Assembly (NCBI RefSeq): GCF_025802015.1
Contig: NZ_JAOYFC010000001.1
Coordinates: 1,426,001 to 1,490,000 of the forward strand
From: Falsihalocynthiibacter halioticoli
Lineage (GTDB): Bacteria; Pseudomonadota; Alphaproteobacteria; Rhodobacterales; Rhodobacteraceae
Reading direction: 5' to 3'
Length of the DNA: 64,000 nucleotides
Part shown: piece after piece, positions 34,867 through 43,659 of the stretch
Layout: every line of letters begins with the position of its first letter
Position numbering within the stretch: the first letter of the stretch is position 1
Translations under genes and position numbers: made by a program
The notes under the pieces: generated by a model
The model's input: only the letters and a program-made list of their open reading frames with translations
Database searches by the model: none
Told to the model about the DNA's origin: nothing

Positions 34867-36236
34867 GCGTCTTCCGCTTCTTGCTTCGGAGCCGGCGCTT
34901 CATTCCCAAGCCAGTCACACCACGCGGTTTTTGCGCGATCTGTATAGGCTTTGTAGCGGTCCTTGCGCCCACGACGGCCAGATTTCAATCCATCAACTGG
35001 GCGGAACAGTCCGAAGTTAACGTTCATCGGCTGGAAGGTCTTGGCATCTGCACCGCCGGTGATGTGGTGAACAAGTGCGCCCATGGCCGTATCCTGCGGC
35101 AAATCAGGAACTGGTTTTCCAAGGATTTCCGCCGCTGCGAAACGCCCCGCGAGCAGGCCCATGGCCGCGCTCTCTACATATCCTTCGACACCGGTGATTT
35201 GTCCCGCGAACCGAATATTCGGCTTTGATTTCAAACGCATTTCGGCATCAAGTAATGTAGGCGAGTTGATAAACGTATTGCGGTGGATACCGCCAAGGCG
35301 GGCAAAACTCGCCTCTTCAAGTCCGGGGATCATCCGAAGAACTTCGGTCTGCGCTCCGTATTTCATCTTGGTCTGGAAGCCGACAATATTAAGCAGCGTG
35401 CCAAGCGCATTGTCACGGCGCAGTTGCACCACAGCATAGGGCTTGTTCTCTGGATCATGAGCATTGGTCAGGCCCACGGGTTTCATGGGGCCAAATCGCA
35501 ATGTATCGCGGCCACGCTCGGCCATCACTTCAATCGGCAAGCAGCCATCAAAATAGCCAGCTGTTTCGCCCTCGTGAAACTCTTTTTTATCCGCAGCCAA
35601 AAGCGCGTCGATGAAGGCGTCATACTGCTCCTTGGACATCGGACAGTTGAGATAGGCCGTGCGCTCTTCTTCGGTTTCACCTTTGTCATACCGGCTCTGG
35701 AACCAAGCGACATCCATGTTGATGCTCTCGGTATAGACAATCGGGGCGATGGCGTCGAAAAATGCTAGCGCATCTGCACCGGTTTCGGCTTGAATAGCTT
35801 TACCCAATCCTTGCGACGTCAGCGGACCAGTGGCGATAATCCAATGACCATCGCTCGGCAGTTCAGTGATTTCGCCAGCTTCAACGCTCACGCGCGGATG
35901 GGCGTGGAGCGCATCGGTTACAGATTGCGCAAACGGATCACGATCAACAGCCAGAGCGCCGCCCGCAGGGAGCTTGTGCTTGTCTGCCATTCCCATAATG
36001 AGCCCGTTTGCCTTGCGCATTTCCCAATGCAACAGGCCAACCGCGTTCTGCTCATCGTCATCCGAACGGAAGGAATTAGAGCACACCATTTCCGCAAGAT
36101 TGCCTGTACGGTGCGCGAAGGTTTCGACCTTGGGGCGCATTTCGTGAATGACCACGTCAACGCCAGCCTCTGCGGCTTGCCATGCGGCCTCTGATCCGGC
36201 CATTCCGCCGCCGATGATATGAAGTTTTTCTGTCAT
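34863..36236 (-). CDS. trmFO: methylenetetrahydrofolate-tRNA uracil-54 methyltransferase
   Basis: TrmFO uses methylenetetrahydrofolate and FAD to make 5-methyluridine at position 54 of tRNA; it replaces TrmA in many alphaproteobacteria. The 457-residue enzyme has the FAD-binding N-terminus LHIIGGGMAGSEAAWQAAEAG, then GNLAEMVCSNSFRSDD near residue 49 with the catalytic cysteine, and the C-terminal RFAGQITGVEGYVESAAMGLLAGRFAA segment near 335. Either ATG at 36236 or 36245 could start it; neither has a strong ribosome site. It begins the operon that includes the Pmp3-like gene and gluQ. Confidence 0.95.
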   Translation of the reverse strand: MTEKLHIIGGGMAGSEAAWQAAEAGVDVVIHEMRPKVETFAHRTGNLAEMVCSNSFRSDDDEQNAVGLLHWEMRKANGLIMGMADKHKLPAGGALAVDRDPFAQSVTDALHAHPRVSVEAGEITELPSDGHWIIATGPLTSQGLGKAIQAETGADALAFFDAIAPIVYTESINMDVAWFQSRYDKGETEEERTAYLNCPMSKEQYDAFIDALLAADKKEFHEGETAGYFDGCLPIEVMAERGRDTLRFGPMKPVGLTNAHDPENKPYAVVQLRRDNALGTLLNIVGFQTKMKYGAQTEVLRMIPGLEEASFARLGGIHRNTFINSPTLLDAEMRLKSKPNIRFAGQITGVEGYVESAAMGLLAGRFAAAEILGKPVPDLPQDTAMGALVHHITGGADAKTFQPMNVNFGLFRPVDGLKSGRRGRKDRYKAYTDRAKTAWCDWLGNEAPAPKQEAEDA

Positions 36237-36309
36237 GAGTGGCATGTAGCCCCGATGCGGTAAAATGAAAAGGGGGAAGGATTGGCGAAAGACGTCAAAA
36301 CACCCACGA

Positions 36310-36346
36310 AAAAGCCCCCGTCAACTTGTGGTCAACGGGGGCTTTT
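36310..36346. terminator. bidirectional terminator downstream of gyrA
   Basis: AAAAGCCCCCGT and ACGGGGGCTTTT pair around a 13-base loop, with A and T runs at the ends. It lies 26 bases beyond the gyrA stop and insulates trmFO from gyrA readthrough. Confidence 0.9.
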
Positions 36347-36371
36347 GATTTATTTTCCTGCGTTTAGCGGA

Positions 36372-39164
36372 TCATTCTTCGGCGCTGTCGCCTTCTGGCG
36401 CGGCGTCCGAAATCACCTCGGCGTCAATAACATCGTCTTCTTGGCTTTCAGCAATCCATGCAACCGAAACAACAGTTTCGCCTTTGCCAGTATCAAAGAC
36501 CTTCACGCCACCAGCCGAACGCGACCGGAAGGAAATGCCTTCGATTGGGCAACGGATGGATTGGCCTGTGGAGGTGGCGAGCATGATCTGATCGCCCATA
36601 TCCACGGGGAAGCTCGCAACTAGTGCGCCGCCGCGTGAACCCGCAGAAATCGCCTTCACACCCTGACCACCACGGCCACGGACCGGATAATCATGCGAGG
36701 AAGAGAGCTTACCCAGACCAGATTGCGTGATCGTCAGGATGAGATCCTGCGCGTCGCGCATCTCCAGATACCGCTCATCAGTGAGGATGCCTTCGCCTTC
36801 TTCTTCATCACCGTCGTTGACGTCATCAAGTGCTTCATCTTCGGCACCCAATTCAGCACGGTAACGTTTGATAAAGGCAGTGCGCTCCCACGGCTCGGCC
36901 TCGAAGTGGCGGATAACAGACATCGAGACGACCTTTTCGCCATCCTTCAGCTTCACACCGCGTACACCTGTGGAGGCGCGGCTTTGGAAGACACGAACTT
37001 CTGTCGTCGGGAAGCGGATTGCGCGGCCAGAGTTGGTCACGAGCATCACATCCTCATCCTCGGAACAAATCCGTGCGTTGACGAGCGACGCCTCGGCAAA
37101 ATCATCCTCGAACTTCATGGCGATCTTGCCGTTGCTCTTTACATTGGTGAAATCCGAAAGCGCGTTGCGCCGCACGGTACCTTTGGACGTGGCAAACATG
37201 ATCTGAAGGTTGCCCCAGTCCTCTTCGGGTGCATCCACCGGCATTATCGCCGCGATGGAAACGCCTGTCGGGATTGGCAGGATATTGACGATCGCCTTGC
37301 CTTTGCTGGTGCGGCCACCTTGGGGTAGGCGCCACGTTTTGAGCTTGTAGGCCATACCATCTGTCGTAAAGAACAGAAGTTGCGTATGCGTGTTGGCCAC
37401 AAAGAGGTTGGTGACAACATCCTCTTCCTTGGTCTGCATGCCCGACAACCCCTTGCCGCCACGGCGCTGCGCGCGGAAATCGGCGAGCGGTGTACGTTTG
37501 ATATAGCCGCCGGAGGTGATTGTCACGACCATGTCTTCCTGTTCGATCAGGTCCTCGTCGTCCATATCACCGGACCAATCCACGATCTCTGTGCGGCGCG
37601 GAACGGCGAATTGCTCTTTGACCTCACGAAGCTCATCGGAAATGATCGCCATGATCCGTTCACGGCTTCCAAGAATATCCAAATATTCCCGTATCTTACC
37701 TGCCAACTCTTGAAGTTCGTCGGTGACTTCTTTCACACCCATCGCTGTCAGGCGCTGAAGGCGCAATTCAAGGATAGCGCGGGCCTGTGTTTCCGACAGG
37801 TTATACGTGCCGTCATCATTGGCACGGTGGGTTGGGTCATCAATAAGCGCGATATACTCAAGGATGTCCTTCGCAGGCCAACGACGCGTCATCAGCTTCT
37901 CACGCGCTTCAGCAGGATCAGCAGAGCCACGGATGGTCGCCACGATCTCGTCCACGTTCGAAACTGCAACGGCAAGGCCACACAACACATGGCTGCGCTC
38001 GCGTGCTTTGCGCAATTCAAACGCGGTACGACGTGCAACAACTTCCTCGCGGAAATCGAGGAAGCACGTCAGGAACCGGCGCAGCGTGAGTGTTTCTGGG
38101 CGTCCACCGTTTAGCGCAAGCATGTTACAGCCAAAATAGGTCTGTGTCGGTGTGAAGCGGAACAGCTGGTTCAGAACCACTTCCGGCGTTGCATCACGTT
38201 TGAGTTCCACAACAACGCGGACACCATTACGGTCGCTTTCATCCTGAACGTGGGTGACACCCTCGATCTTCTTCTCGCGGACCTGCTCGGCGATTTTCAT
38301 AATCATCGCCGCCTTGTTTACCTGATAAGGAATCTCATCAATAACAATGGCGTAGCGGTCTTTCCTAATCTCTTCAACGCGGGTTTTTGCCCGCACGATG
38401 ACCGAACCGCGCCCTTCAAGATAGGCTTTGCGCGCACCGGAACGGCCAAGCATAATACCGCCCGTTGGGAAGTCAGGACCGGGGACGTATTCGATCAACT
38501 GCTCGCTGGTTAGATCAGGATCTTCGATCAGCGCAAGAGTTGCGTCTATGACCTCGCCAAGGTTGTGCGGCGGGATATTGGTTGCCATACCAACAGCAAT
38601 ACCGCCTGCGCCATTGACGAGCATATTGGGGAACCGGCTCGGAAGAACGCTCGGTTCCTTATCCTTGCCATCATAGTTGTCTTGGAAATCGACAGTATCC
38701 TTGTCGATATCGGCCAGCACAAACCCAGCAGGCTTGTCCATCCGAACTTCGGTATATCGCATGGCAGCAGGGTTATCGCCATCCATCGAACCAAAGTTGC
38801 CCTGACCGTCCAGAAGCGGCAGCGACATCGAGAAATCCTGCGCCATCCGTACGAGCGCATCATAAATCGCGCTATCGCCGTGGGGGTGGTATTTACCCAT
38901 CACATCGCCAACAGGGCGGGCCGATTTACGGTAGGCTTTGTCGTGGGTGTTTCCGGTCTCGTACATCGCATAAAGGATGCGTCGATGCACCGGTTTCAAC
39001 CCGTCTCGAAGGTCCGGAATCGCGCGGCTCACGATCACGCTCATGGCGTAATCGAGATAGGAGGTTTTCATCTCCTCTGCGATTGAAATTGACGGCCCGT
39101 CGTACTGAGGTCGTTCGGGCAGGTTTTCTTCTTCGTTTTCGGGGGTTTCTGGCGTGTCGTTCAC
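36372..39164 (-). CDS. gyrA: DNA gyrase subunit A
   Basis: GyrA cuts and rejoins DNA to introduce negative supercoils with GyrB. The 930-residue protein has the N-terminal winged-helix domain with HPHGDSAIYDALVRMAQDF near residue 90 and the catalytic tyrosine in AAMRYTEVRM near 135. The coiled-coil arm follows, and the C-terminal beta-pinwheel holds the GyrA box QRRGGKG near residue 575. The quinolone-determining Ser and Asp are the susceptible-type residues. The C-terminal tail is acidic (DDVIDAEVISDAAPEGDSAEE), and an acidic insert EDEALDDVNDGDEEEGEG lies near residue 770. A promoter with an inverted repeat is seen upstream. Confidence 0.97.
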   Translation of the reverse strand: MNDTPETPENEEENLPERPQYDGPSISIAEEMKTSYLDYAMSVIVSRAIPDLRDGLKPVHRRILYAMYETGNTHDKAYRKSARPVGDVMGKYHPHGDSAIYDALVRMAQDFSMSLPLLDGQGNFGSMDGDNPAAMRYTEVRMDKPAGFVLADIDKDTVDFQDNYDGKDKEPSVLPSRFPNMLVNGAGGIAVGMATNIPPHNLGEVIDATLALIEDPDLTSEQLIEYVPGPDFPTGGIMLGRSGARKAYLEGRGSVIVRAKTRVEEIRKDRYAIVIDEIPYQVNKAAMIMKIAEQVREKKIEGVTHVQDESDRNGVRVVVELKRDATPEVVLNQLFRFTPTQTYFGCNMLALNGGRPETLTLRRFLTCFLDFREEVVARRTAFELRKARERSHVLCGLAVAVSNVDEIVATIRGSADPAEAREKLMTRRWPAKDILEYIALIDDPTHRANDDGTYNLSETQARAILELRLQRLTAMGVKEVTDELQELAGKIREYLDILGSRERIMAIISDELREVKEQFAVPRRTEIVDWSGDMDDEDLIEQEDMVVTITSGGYIKRTPLADFRAQRRGGKGLSGMQTKEEDVVTNLFVANTHTQLLFFTTDGMAYKLKTWRLPQGGRTSKGKAIVNILPIPTGVSIAAIMPVDAPEEDWGNLQIMFATSKGTVRRNALSDFTNVKSNGKIAMKFEDDFAEASLVNARICSEDEDVMLVTNSGRAIRFPTTEVRVFQSRASTGVRGVKLKDGEKVVSMSVIRHFEAEPWERTAFIKRYRAELGAEDEALDDVNDGDEEEGEGILTDERYLEMRDAQDLILTITQSGLGKLSSSHDYPVRGRGGQGVKAISAGSRGGALVASFPVDMGDQIMLATSTGQSIRCPIEGISFRSRSAGGVKVFDTGKGETVVSVAWIAESQEDDVIDAEVISDAAPEGDSAEE

Positions 39165-39189
39165 GTAATGATACCGCTCGTTTTAGTGT

Positions 39190-39240
39190 ACCCAAGATCT
39201 TGTTAGCGCGAGTATACACGCCCCATGATCTTGGGTGCAA
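39190..39240 (-). promoter_or_regulatory. gyrA promoter framed by an inverted repeat
   Basis: On the minus strand a -35-like TTGCAC (39235-39240) and -10-like TATACT (39211-39216) are 18 bases apart, 47 bases upstream of the gyrA ATG. A perfect 10-bp inverted repeat, ACCCAAGATC at 39190-39199 and GATCTTGGGT at 39227-39236, brackets the -10 element with a 27-base loop. This is a sequence-only prediction. Confidence 0.55.
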
Positions 39241-39302
39241 TGGCTGTGCGGTTTTTTATCCGGTTTTAGTCCGGTTTTTCACGCCAAATCCAAACGCCGT
39301 GG

Positions 39303-40364
39303 TCACTCGCCAGAAGAACGTTGCAGCATACCAAAGAGATCACGTGGATCATCCGGGTCTGCGAGCATGTCAAGCTGCTCCATGAATGGCGTACCTTTGA
39401 TGCGGTCGCGAACAAAACGCAGCGCCGAGAAATCCTCAATGGCAAAGCCCACACCATCAAACAACGTGATCTGGCTTTCCGATGTACGGCCTTGCTTGCG
39501 GCCGGCGATCACTTCCCAGACTTCCTCGACGGGGTAATCATCGGGCAGGGCCTGAATTTCACCTTCGATACGGGTTTGCGGCGGGTATTCCACAAAGATA
39601 TCCGATCGTTTCAGGATATCGACATGCAACTCGGTCTTTCCGGGGCAGTCGCCACCAATCGCGTTGATGTGCACACCCGCGCCAACCATATTGTCGCTCA
39701 AGATCGTGGCGCATTGCTTGTCGGCCGTGCAGGTGGTGAGGATTTGTGCGCCCTCGATAGCATCTTGCGCTGTGGTGCAAGATACGACCTCAAGCCCCTG
39801 ACCCTCAAGGTTTTTTGCGGCTTTGGCGGTGGCTGCGGGGTCAATATCATAGAGTTTCACGCGGCGAATTCCGCAGAGCTTCTTCATGGCAAGACACTGG
39901 AACTCGCTCTGCGCGCCGTTCCCGATAACTGCCATTGTATGGCTTCCCTTTGGCATCAGGTTCTTGGCCACAAGCGCGGAGGTTGCCGCTGTGCGCAAGG
40001 CTGTCAGCATCGTCATTTCAGAAAGCAAAACCGGATACCCTGTATCCACCTGCGCCAGAAGGCCAAACGCGGTCACGGTTTGAAGGCCTTCACGGGTGTT
40101 TTTCGGGTGACCGTTGACGTATTTGAAGCCGTAAACCTCGCCATTGCTGGTTGGCATAAGCTCAATCACACCTTCGGCAGAGTGGCTTGCCACCCGAGGG
40201 GTCTTGTCGAAGGCTTCCCAATTGCGGAAATCCTCTTCGAGATAGGCGGCAATCCCTTCGATAAAGCTTTCGACTCCGATGGATTGGACCAATCGCATCA
40301 TGTTTTGAACAGACACGAATGGGACGAATGCCAGATCGGATGGCGCCGGTGCGTCTGTTGTCAT
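39303..40364 (-). CDS. ornithine cyclodeaminase
   Basis: This enzyme of the mu-crystallin family turns ornithine into proline and ammonia using bound NAD. The 353-residue protein has GYPVLLSEMTMLTALRTAATSALVAKNL near residue 130 (substrate and lysine site), the NAD-binding AVIGNGAQSEFQCLA near 165, and a family end with VGFAIEDFSALRFVRDRI near 300. The ATG at 40364 is preferred for its ribosome site AAAGGA; a longer start at 40412 adds 16 residues. It lies downstream of arginase on the same strand, forming an arginine-to-proline route. Confidence 0.92.
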   Translation of the reverse strand: MTTDAPAPSDLAFVPFVSVQNMMRLVQSIGVESFIEGIAAYLEEDFRNWEAFDKTPRVASHSAEGVIELMPTSNGEVYGFKYVNGHPKNTREGLQTVTAFGLLAQVDTGYPVLLSEMTMLTALRTAATSALVAKNLMPKGSHTMAVIGNGAQSEFQCLAMKKLCGIRRVKLYDIDPAATAKAAKNLEGQGLEVVSCTTAQDAIEGAQILTTCTADKQCATILSDNMVGAGVHINAIGGDCPGKTELHVDILKRSDIFVEYPPQTRIEGEIQALPDDYPVEEVWEVIAGRKQGRTSESQITLFDGVGFAIEDFSALRFVRDRIKGTPFMEQLDMLADPDDPRDLFGMLQRSSGE

Positions 40365-40421
40365 GATTGATCCTTTACCCATGTTTTCAATTGTTTGCGC
40401 TACTTTATTCATCTTCTGTCC

Positions 40422-41345
40422 TCAAATCCGAACTGTGTCACGGTCGAACACGCGCCGACCAAAGAGCGAGGCCGTAAGGTCCACCATGACTTCTGCAGTG
40501 CGGCCACGGTCATCCAGAAACGGGTTCAACTCGACCAAATCGAGTGACGTCATGAGGCCGCTGTCGCAGATCATTTCCATGGCAAGATGCGCTTCGCGGA
40601 TTGTCGCTCCACCAGGAACAGTTGTGCCAACGGCGGGGGCAATCGAAGGGTCAAGGAAGTCCACATCAAGCGAGACATGTAGAAGCCCGTTCATCGCCGC
40701 CACTTTGCGCAGGAAATCCCCGAGCGGCTTTGCGATACCGTGCTCATCAATATAACGCATATCGATGGCTTTCGGGCCATGCTCGGCCACGGCTTTGCGC
40801 TCCTCAGGGTCAACCGAGCGCAGGCCGATATAGCAGATATGCGCGCCGGGAACTTTCGGCATAGGCGCAAACCCTTCGAATCCATCCAGCCCCATCGCAT
40901 AAGCCACAGGTGTTCCGTGGAGGTTCCCAGTTGTGGTGGTGTTGAGCGTGTGAATATCGGTGTGCGCATCGAGCCAGAGTAGAAAGAGCGGGCGGCCAAC
41001 TTCTTGTGCATAATCCGCTATGCCTGCAACGCTTCCGAGCGAAATGGCGTGATCGCCGCCAAGGAACACTGGGGTACCTTTCTTAACCGCGGCATGCCCA
41101 GCCTCGCGGATGGCCGCGCTCCAGCCAATCGTTTCGGTAAGCCCATGCACGGCGGGGTTGCTGCTTAAAACTTCCGGTCCAGTTTGCGGGGTAAGGTTAC
41201 CCCAATCCTCAACCTCGTGGCCGAGGTCCTTCAGCGCAAGATCAAGCCCAGCCACACGAAACGCGTCTGGCCCCATTACGCAACCACGTCGGGCCTTGCC
41301 GCAATCCACAGGCGCACCGATCAGATGGCAAGTTTGCTTTTCCAT
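40422..41345 (-). CDS. rocF: arginase
   Basis: Arginase hydrolyses arginine to ornithine and urea at a dinuclear manganese centre. The 307-residue product shows all metal-binding blocks: FLGGDHAISLGSVAG near residue 93, LLWLDAHTDIHT near 120, and the SLDVDFLDPSIAPAVGTTVPGG block near 226. The ATG at 41345 (MEKQTCHLIGAPVDCG) matches the family start. Ornithine cyclodeaminase follows 57 bases later, and the Lrp-type regulator is divergent, so the three likely form an arginine-responsive unit. The ornithine branch to proline follows directly. Confidence 0.95.
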   Translation of the reverse strand: MEKQTCHLIGAPVDCGKARRGCVMGPDAFRVAGLDLALKDLGHEVEDWGNLTPQTGPEVLSSNPAVHGLTETIGWSAAIREAGHAAVKKGTPVFLGGDHAISLGSVAGIADYAQEVGRPLFLLWLDAHTDIHTLNTTTTGNLHGTPVAYAMGLDGFEGFAPMPKVPGAHICYIGLRSVDPEERKAVAEHGPKAIDMRYIDEHGIAKPLGDFLRKVAAMNGLLHVSLDVDFLDPSIAPAVGTTVPGGATIREAHLAMEMICDSGLMTSLDLVELNPFLDDRGRTAEVMVDLTASLFGRRVFDRDTVRI

Positions 41346-41456
41346 TGAGTATTCCCAAGACAATTAGTGTTTTGTCGAAAGTACCACCAAAACGAGTCGC
41401 GTTTACCATGAGATTCGGATAATTTGAGAGGTAGTTTTGCATTATGGAACCACATT

Positions 41457-41891
41457 ATGGACGAAACGGACAAAAAACTCATTGGCGCACTTCGTCAAAA
41501 CGCACGACGTGGTCTATCCGATTTGGCGCATGACTTGGGGGTCTCGCGAACCACCGTTCGATCGCGGCTTGAGCGGTTGGTAGAGAGCGGAGAGATCGTC
41601 GGTTTCACCGTACGCCTACGTCAGGACGTGGAAACTGATGCCGTGCGTGGCCTAATGATGCTGGCGATTGAGGGGCGGGGAACTGATCGGATTTTGCATC
41701 GGTTGCTCGGGCTCACGGCAGTTCGCGAGGTTCACTCCACCAATGGGAAATGGGATTTGATCGTAGAGATCGGCACCGATAGCCTTGCTTCGCTCGATAC
41801 GATCCTAGCCGATATTCGCCGGATTGATGGCGTTCAGAACAGCGAAACGAACCTGCTGCTTAAATCGCGCCGCACGCGCAGCTTGAAGTAA
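41457..41891 (+). CDS. Lrp/AsnC-family transcriptional regulator
   Basis: The 144-residue protein has an N-terminal helix-turn-helix (about residues 3-50, DETDKKLIGALRQNARRGLSDLAHDLGVSRTTVRSRLERL) and a C-terminal RAM effector domain (about 65-140, with VREVHSTNGKWDLIVEIG). It is divergent from arginase and ornithine cyclodeaminase, with 111 bases between, so it probably senses arginine or ornithine and controls that operon. No clear operator palindrome was found. The ATG at 41457 gives the family start; an upstream in-frame start adds eleven unrelated residues. Confidence 0.92.
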   Translation: MDETDKKLIGALRQNARRGLSDLAHDLGVSRTTVRSRLERLVESGEIVGFTVRLRQDVETDAVRGLMMLAIEGRGTDRILHRLLGLTAVREVHSTNGKWDLIVEIGTDSLASLDTILADIRRIDGVQNSETNLLLKSRRTRSLK

Positions 41892-42347
41892 CTATCCGCG
41901 CAACCAAGCAGCAAACCAGACACCAGCCAATACCAACGAGGCGATGCCGTTCCAGCTCGCCATTGAAAGGCCAAGGAACTCCCACGCGACCTCGTCACAC
42001 CGCACCAGAGGGGCGTTCATGATCTGGTCCATGAGTTGTTCAGGCGAGAGCTCTGCTATTGCGCCGGAGGTGCATGTAGACGGGCCTTCCCACCACGCAC
42101 GCTCAACACCTGTGTGAAATAGCGCAATGCCCGCTGTGGTTAGGGCCGACAGACCACCAAGCAGCGCAAGAATGCGTGGACCACCCGAAAGGGCCAGAAC
42201 ACCAAGCACAATTGCGATTACATGCGGATACCGCTGCCAGAGGCACATGGGGCAGGGCGCAAGCCCGCCGATGTACTGGAAACCGAGCGCCCCAATCATC
42301 AGAGCCGCAGAGCCAAGCGTGGCAATCAAAAGCAAGAGGCGTGTCAT
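41892..42347 (-). CDS. DsbB-family disulfide oxidoreductase
   Basis: DsbB passes electrons from DsbA to quinones in the inner membrane. The 151-residue protein has four helices and both redox pairs: CPMC at residues 31-35 within APCPMCLWQR, and a second periplasmic pair STCTSG (near 92) and VRCDE (near 115). It is shorter than the E. coli protein but typical of the alphaproteobacterial DsbB-like group. The stop of the upstream YqaA-like gene (TAA) is directly followed by this ATG. No dsbA is visible in the window. Confidence 0.88.
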   Translation of the reverse strand: MTRLLLLIATLGSAALMIGALGFQYIGGLAPCPMCLWQRYPHVIAIVLGVLALSGGPRILALLGGLSALTTAGIALFHTGVERAWWEGPSTCTSGAIAELSPEQLMDQIMNAPLVRCDEVAWEFLGLSMASWNGIASLVLAGVWFAAWLRG

Positions 42348-42926
42348 TTACATAACCTTTACCGCATAGAATCCGCCAAAGAGGAGCACGCAAAAGACGA
42401 TAAATACAAGCCCCAATCGCCGCTCTATAAAGTCGCGGATTGGCTCGCCGAATGCACGCAAAAGAGCCGCCACAATAAAGAAACGCAGGCCCCGCGCGAT
42501 AATCGAGGCAACGATAAACACAGGGAATGACAGCCCCGTTGTTCCTGACAATATCGTGATAACCTTGAACGGGAATGGAGTTACCCCGGCGATCAGCACC
42601 GCCCATGCGCCATATTCGTTATAGCGCGTGGCGAATTCACCGAAATAGGCGTCTTTGCCATAAAATTCCAAAACAGGCCGTCCGACTGAGTCAAACAATG
42701 CCGCGCCGATGTAATACCCAAGCAACGCGCCAAGCACAGAACCGACGAGCGCGACACTGGCAATGATCCACGCCCGCTTTGGCGCGGCGATAATCATCGG
42801 GATCATCAAGACGTCTGGCGGGATCGGAAATACAGAGCTTTCAAAAAACGCGACAATACCAAGCGCAAGCAGGGCGTAACGGCTTTGAGCCAGTCCCATT
42901 GTCCAGTCGTAAAGGGATCGTAACAT
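42348..42926 (-). CDS. YqaA/DedA-like membrane protein
   Basis: The 192-residue product has about five hydrophobic segments and the SNARE-associated/DedA-type core: ESSVFPIPPDVLMIPMIIAAPKRAW near residue 30, then VGSVLGALLGYYIGAALF near 60 and FKVITILSGTTGLSFPVFIVAS near 125. DedA-like proteins are linked to lipid-carrier flipping and membrane homeostasis. This one is closest in layout to E. coli YqaA. It precedes dsbB with no gap, so both are one unit. The ATG at 42926 is divergent from the TRAP gene. Confidence 0.82.
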   Translation of the reverse strand: MLRSLYDWTMGLAQSRYALLALGIVAFFESSVFPIPPDVLMIPMIIAAPKRAWIIASVALVGSVLGALLGYYIGAALFDSVGRPVLEFYGKDAYFGEFATRYNEYGAWAVLIAGVTPFPFKVITILSGTTGLSFPVFIVASIIARGLRFFIVAALLRAFGEPIRDFIERRLGLVFIVFCVLLFGGFYAVKVM

Positions 42927-43101
42927 GCGCGCCTCTTGGTTTTGTTTTTTGCCTGTTTAGCCGGATGTATCCGATCCAACCCGTTTGTGGAAGCCTGAGA
43001 ATGCCCAACAAACAGTCGCATTTGAAATACAAGAGTTGCGCGAGTGGGGCATTAACAGGTAAAGCCGCAAAAACTCACGTTGACTGCTCCCAGATTGCGC
43101 C

Positions 43102-43659
43102 ATGACTCCAACGCCTGAAGATTGTCCAAAACTGCTGCGCCGTGCTGTAAAAAGCTGGGCTGTTGTTGTGGGCTGTGGCTTGGTATTGGCGGCTCTTATC
43201 ACGGTTCTTTCTGTTGCAGGACGTGCGCTCGCGCCGCTTGGGCTTCATGCGATTTCCGGTGATTTCGAATTGATTGAGCTTGCAACGGGCATTGCGGTGT
43301 TTGGTTTCCTTGGGTTTGCCCATATGGAAGGAAAGCACGTAAGTGTTGGTGTTCTGGTTGACCGATTTCCACCACGAACGCGCGCCTTACTCGGTGGTGT
43401 ATCCGAAATCCTCATGGCAATTGTTGCGGGCATTTTACTCTGGCGGCTGTACCTTGGTTTCGCCGAAAAGTTCCCCTACGGGCCGGAGGGGCTTCGCTCT
43501 GTTCTTGCGATGGGAAGCAAACCGTTTTTCGCCGAAACGACCTATGAACTTCAGATCGAAATCTGGATACCTTACGCGCTTTGTCTGGTCGGTGCGGCGC
43601 TGTTTTTCGCTGTAGCGATGGTGCGGGCCATTCAATCCCTAAAAAGAGGTGACGCATGA
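43102..43659 (+). CDS. TRAP transporter small permease (DctQ-type)
   Basis: The 185-residue protein has four predicted helices. It includes WAVVVGCGLVLAALITVLSVAGRALA near residue 20 and the conserved ELIELATGIAVFGFLGFAHMEGKHVSVGVLVDRF block near 55-90, which is diagnostic of DctQ. It forms the transporter core with the large permease, whose gene overlaps its end by four bases. The periplasmic binding protein (DctP) expected for such systems is not adjacent on either side. Confidence 0.88.
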   Translation: MTPTPEDCPKLLRRAVKSWAVVVGCGLVLAALITVLSVAGRALAPLGLHAISGDFELIELATGIAVFGFLGFAHMEGKHVSVGVLVDRFPPRTRALLGGVSEILMAIVAGILLWRLYLGFAEKFPYGPEGLRSVLAMGSKPFFAETTYELQIEIWIPYALCLVGAALFFAVAMVRAIQSLKRGDA

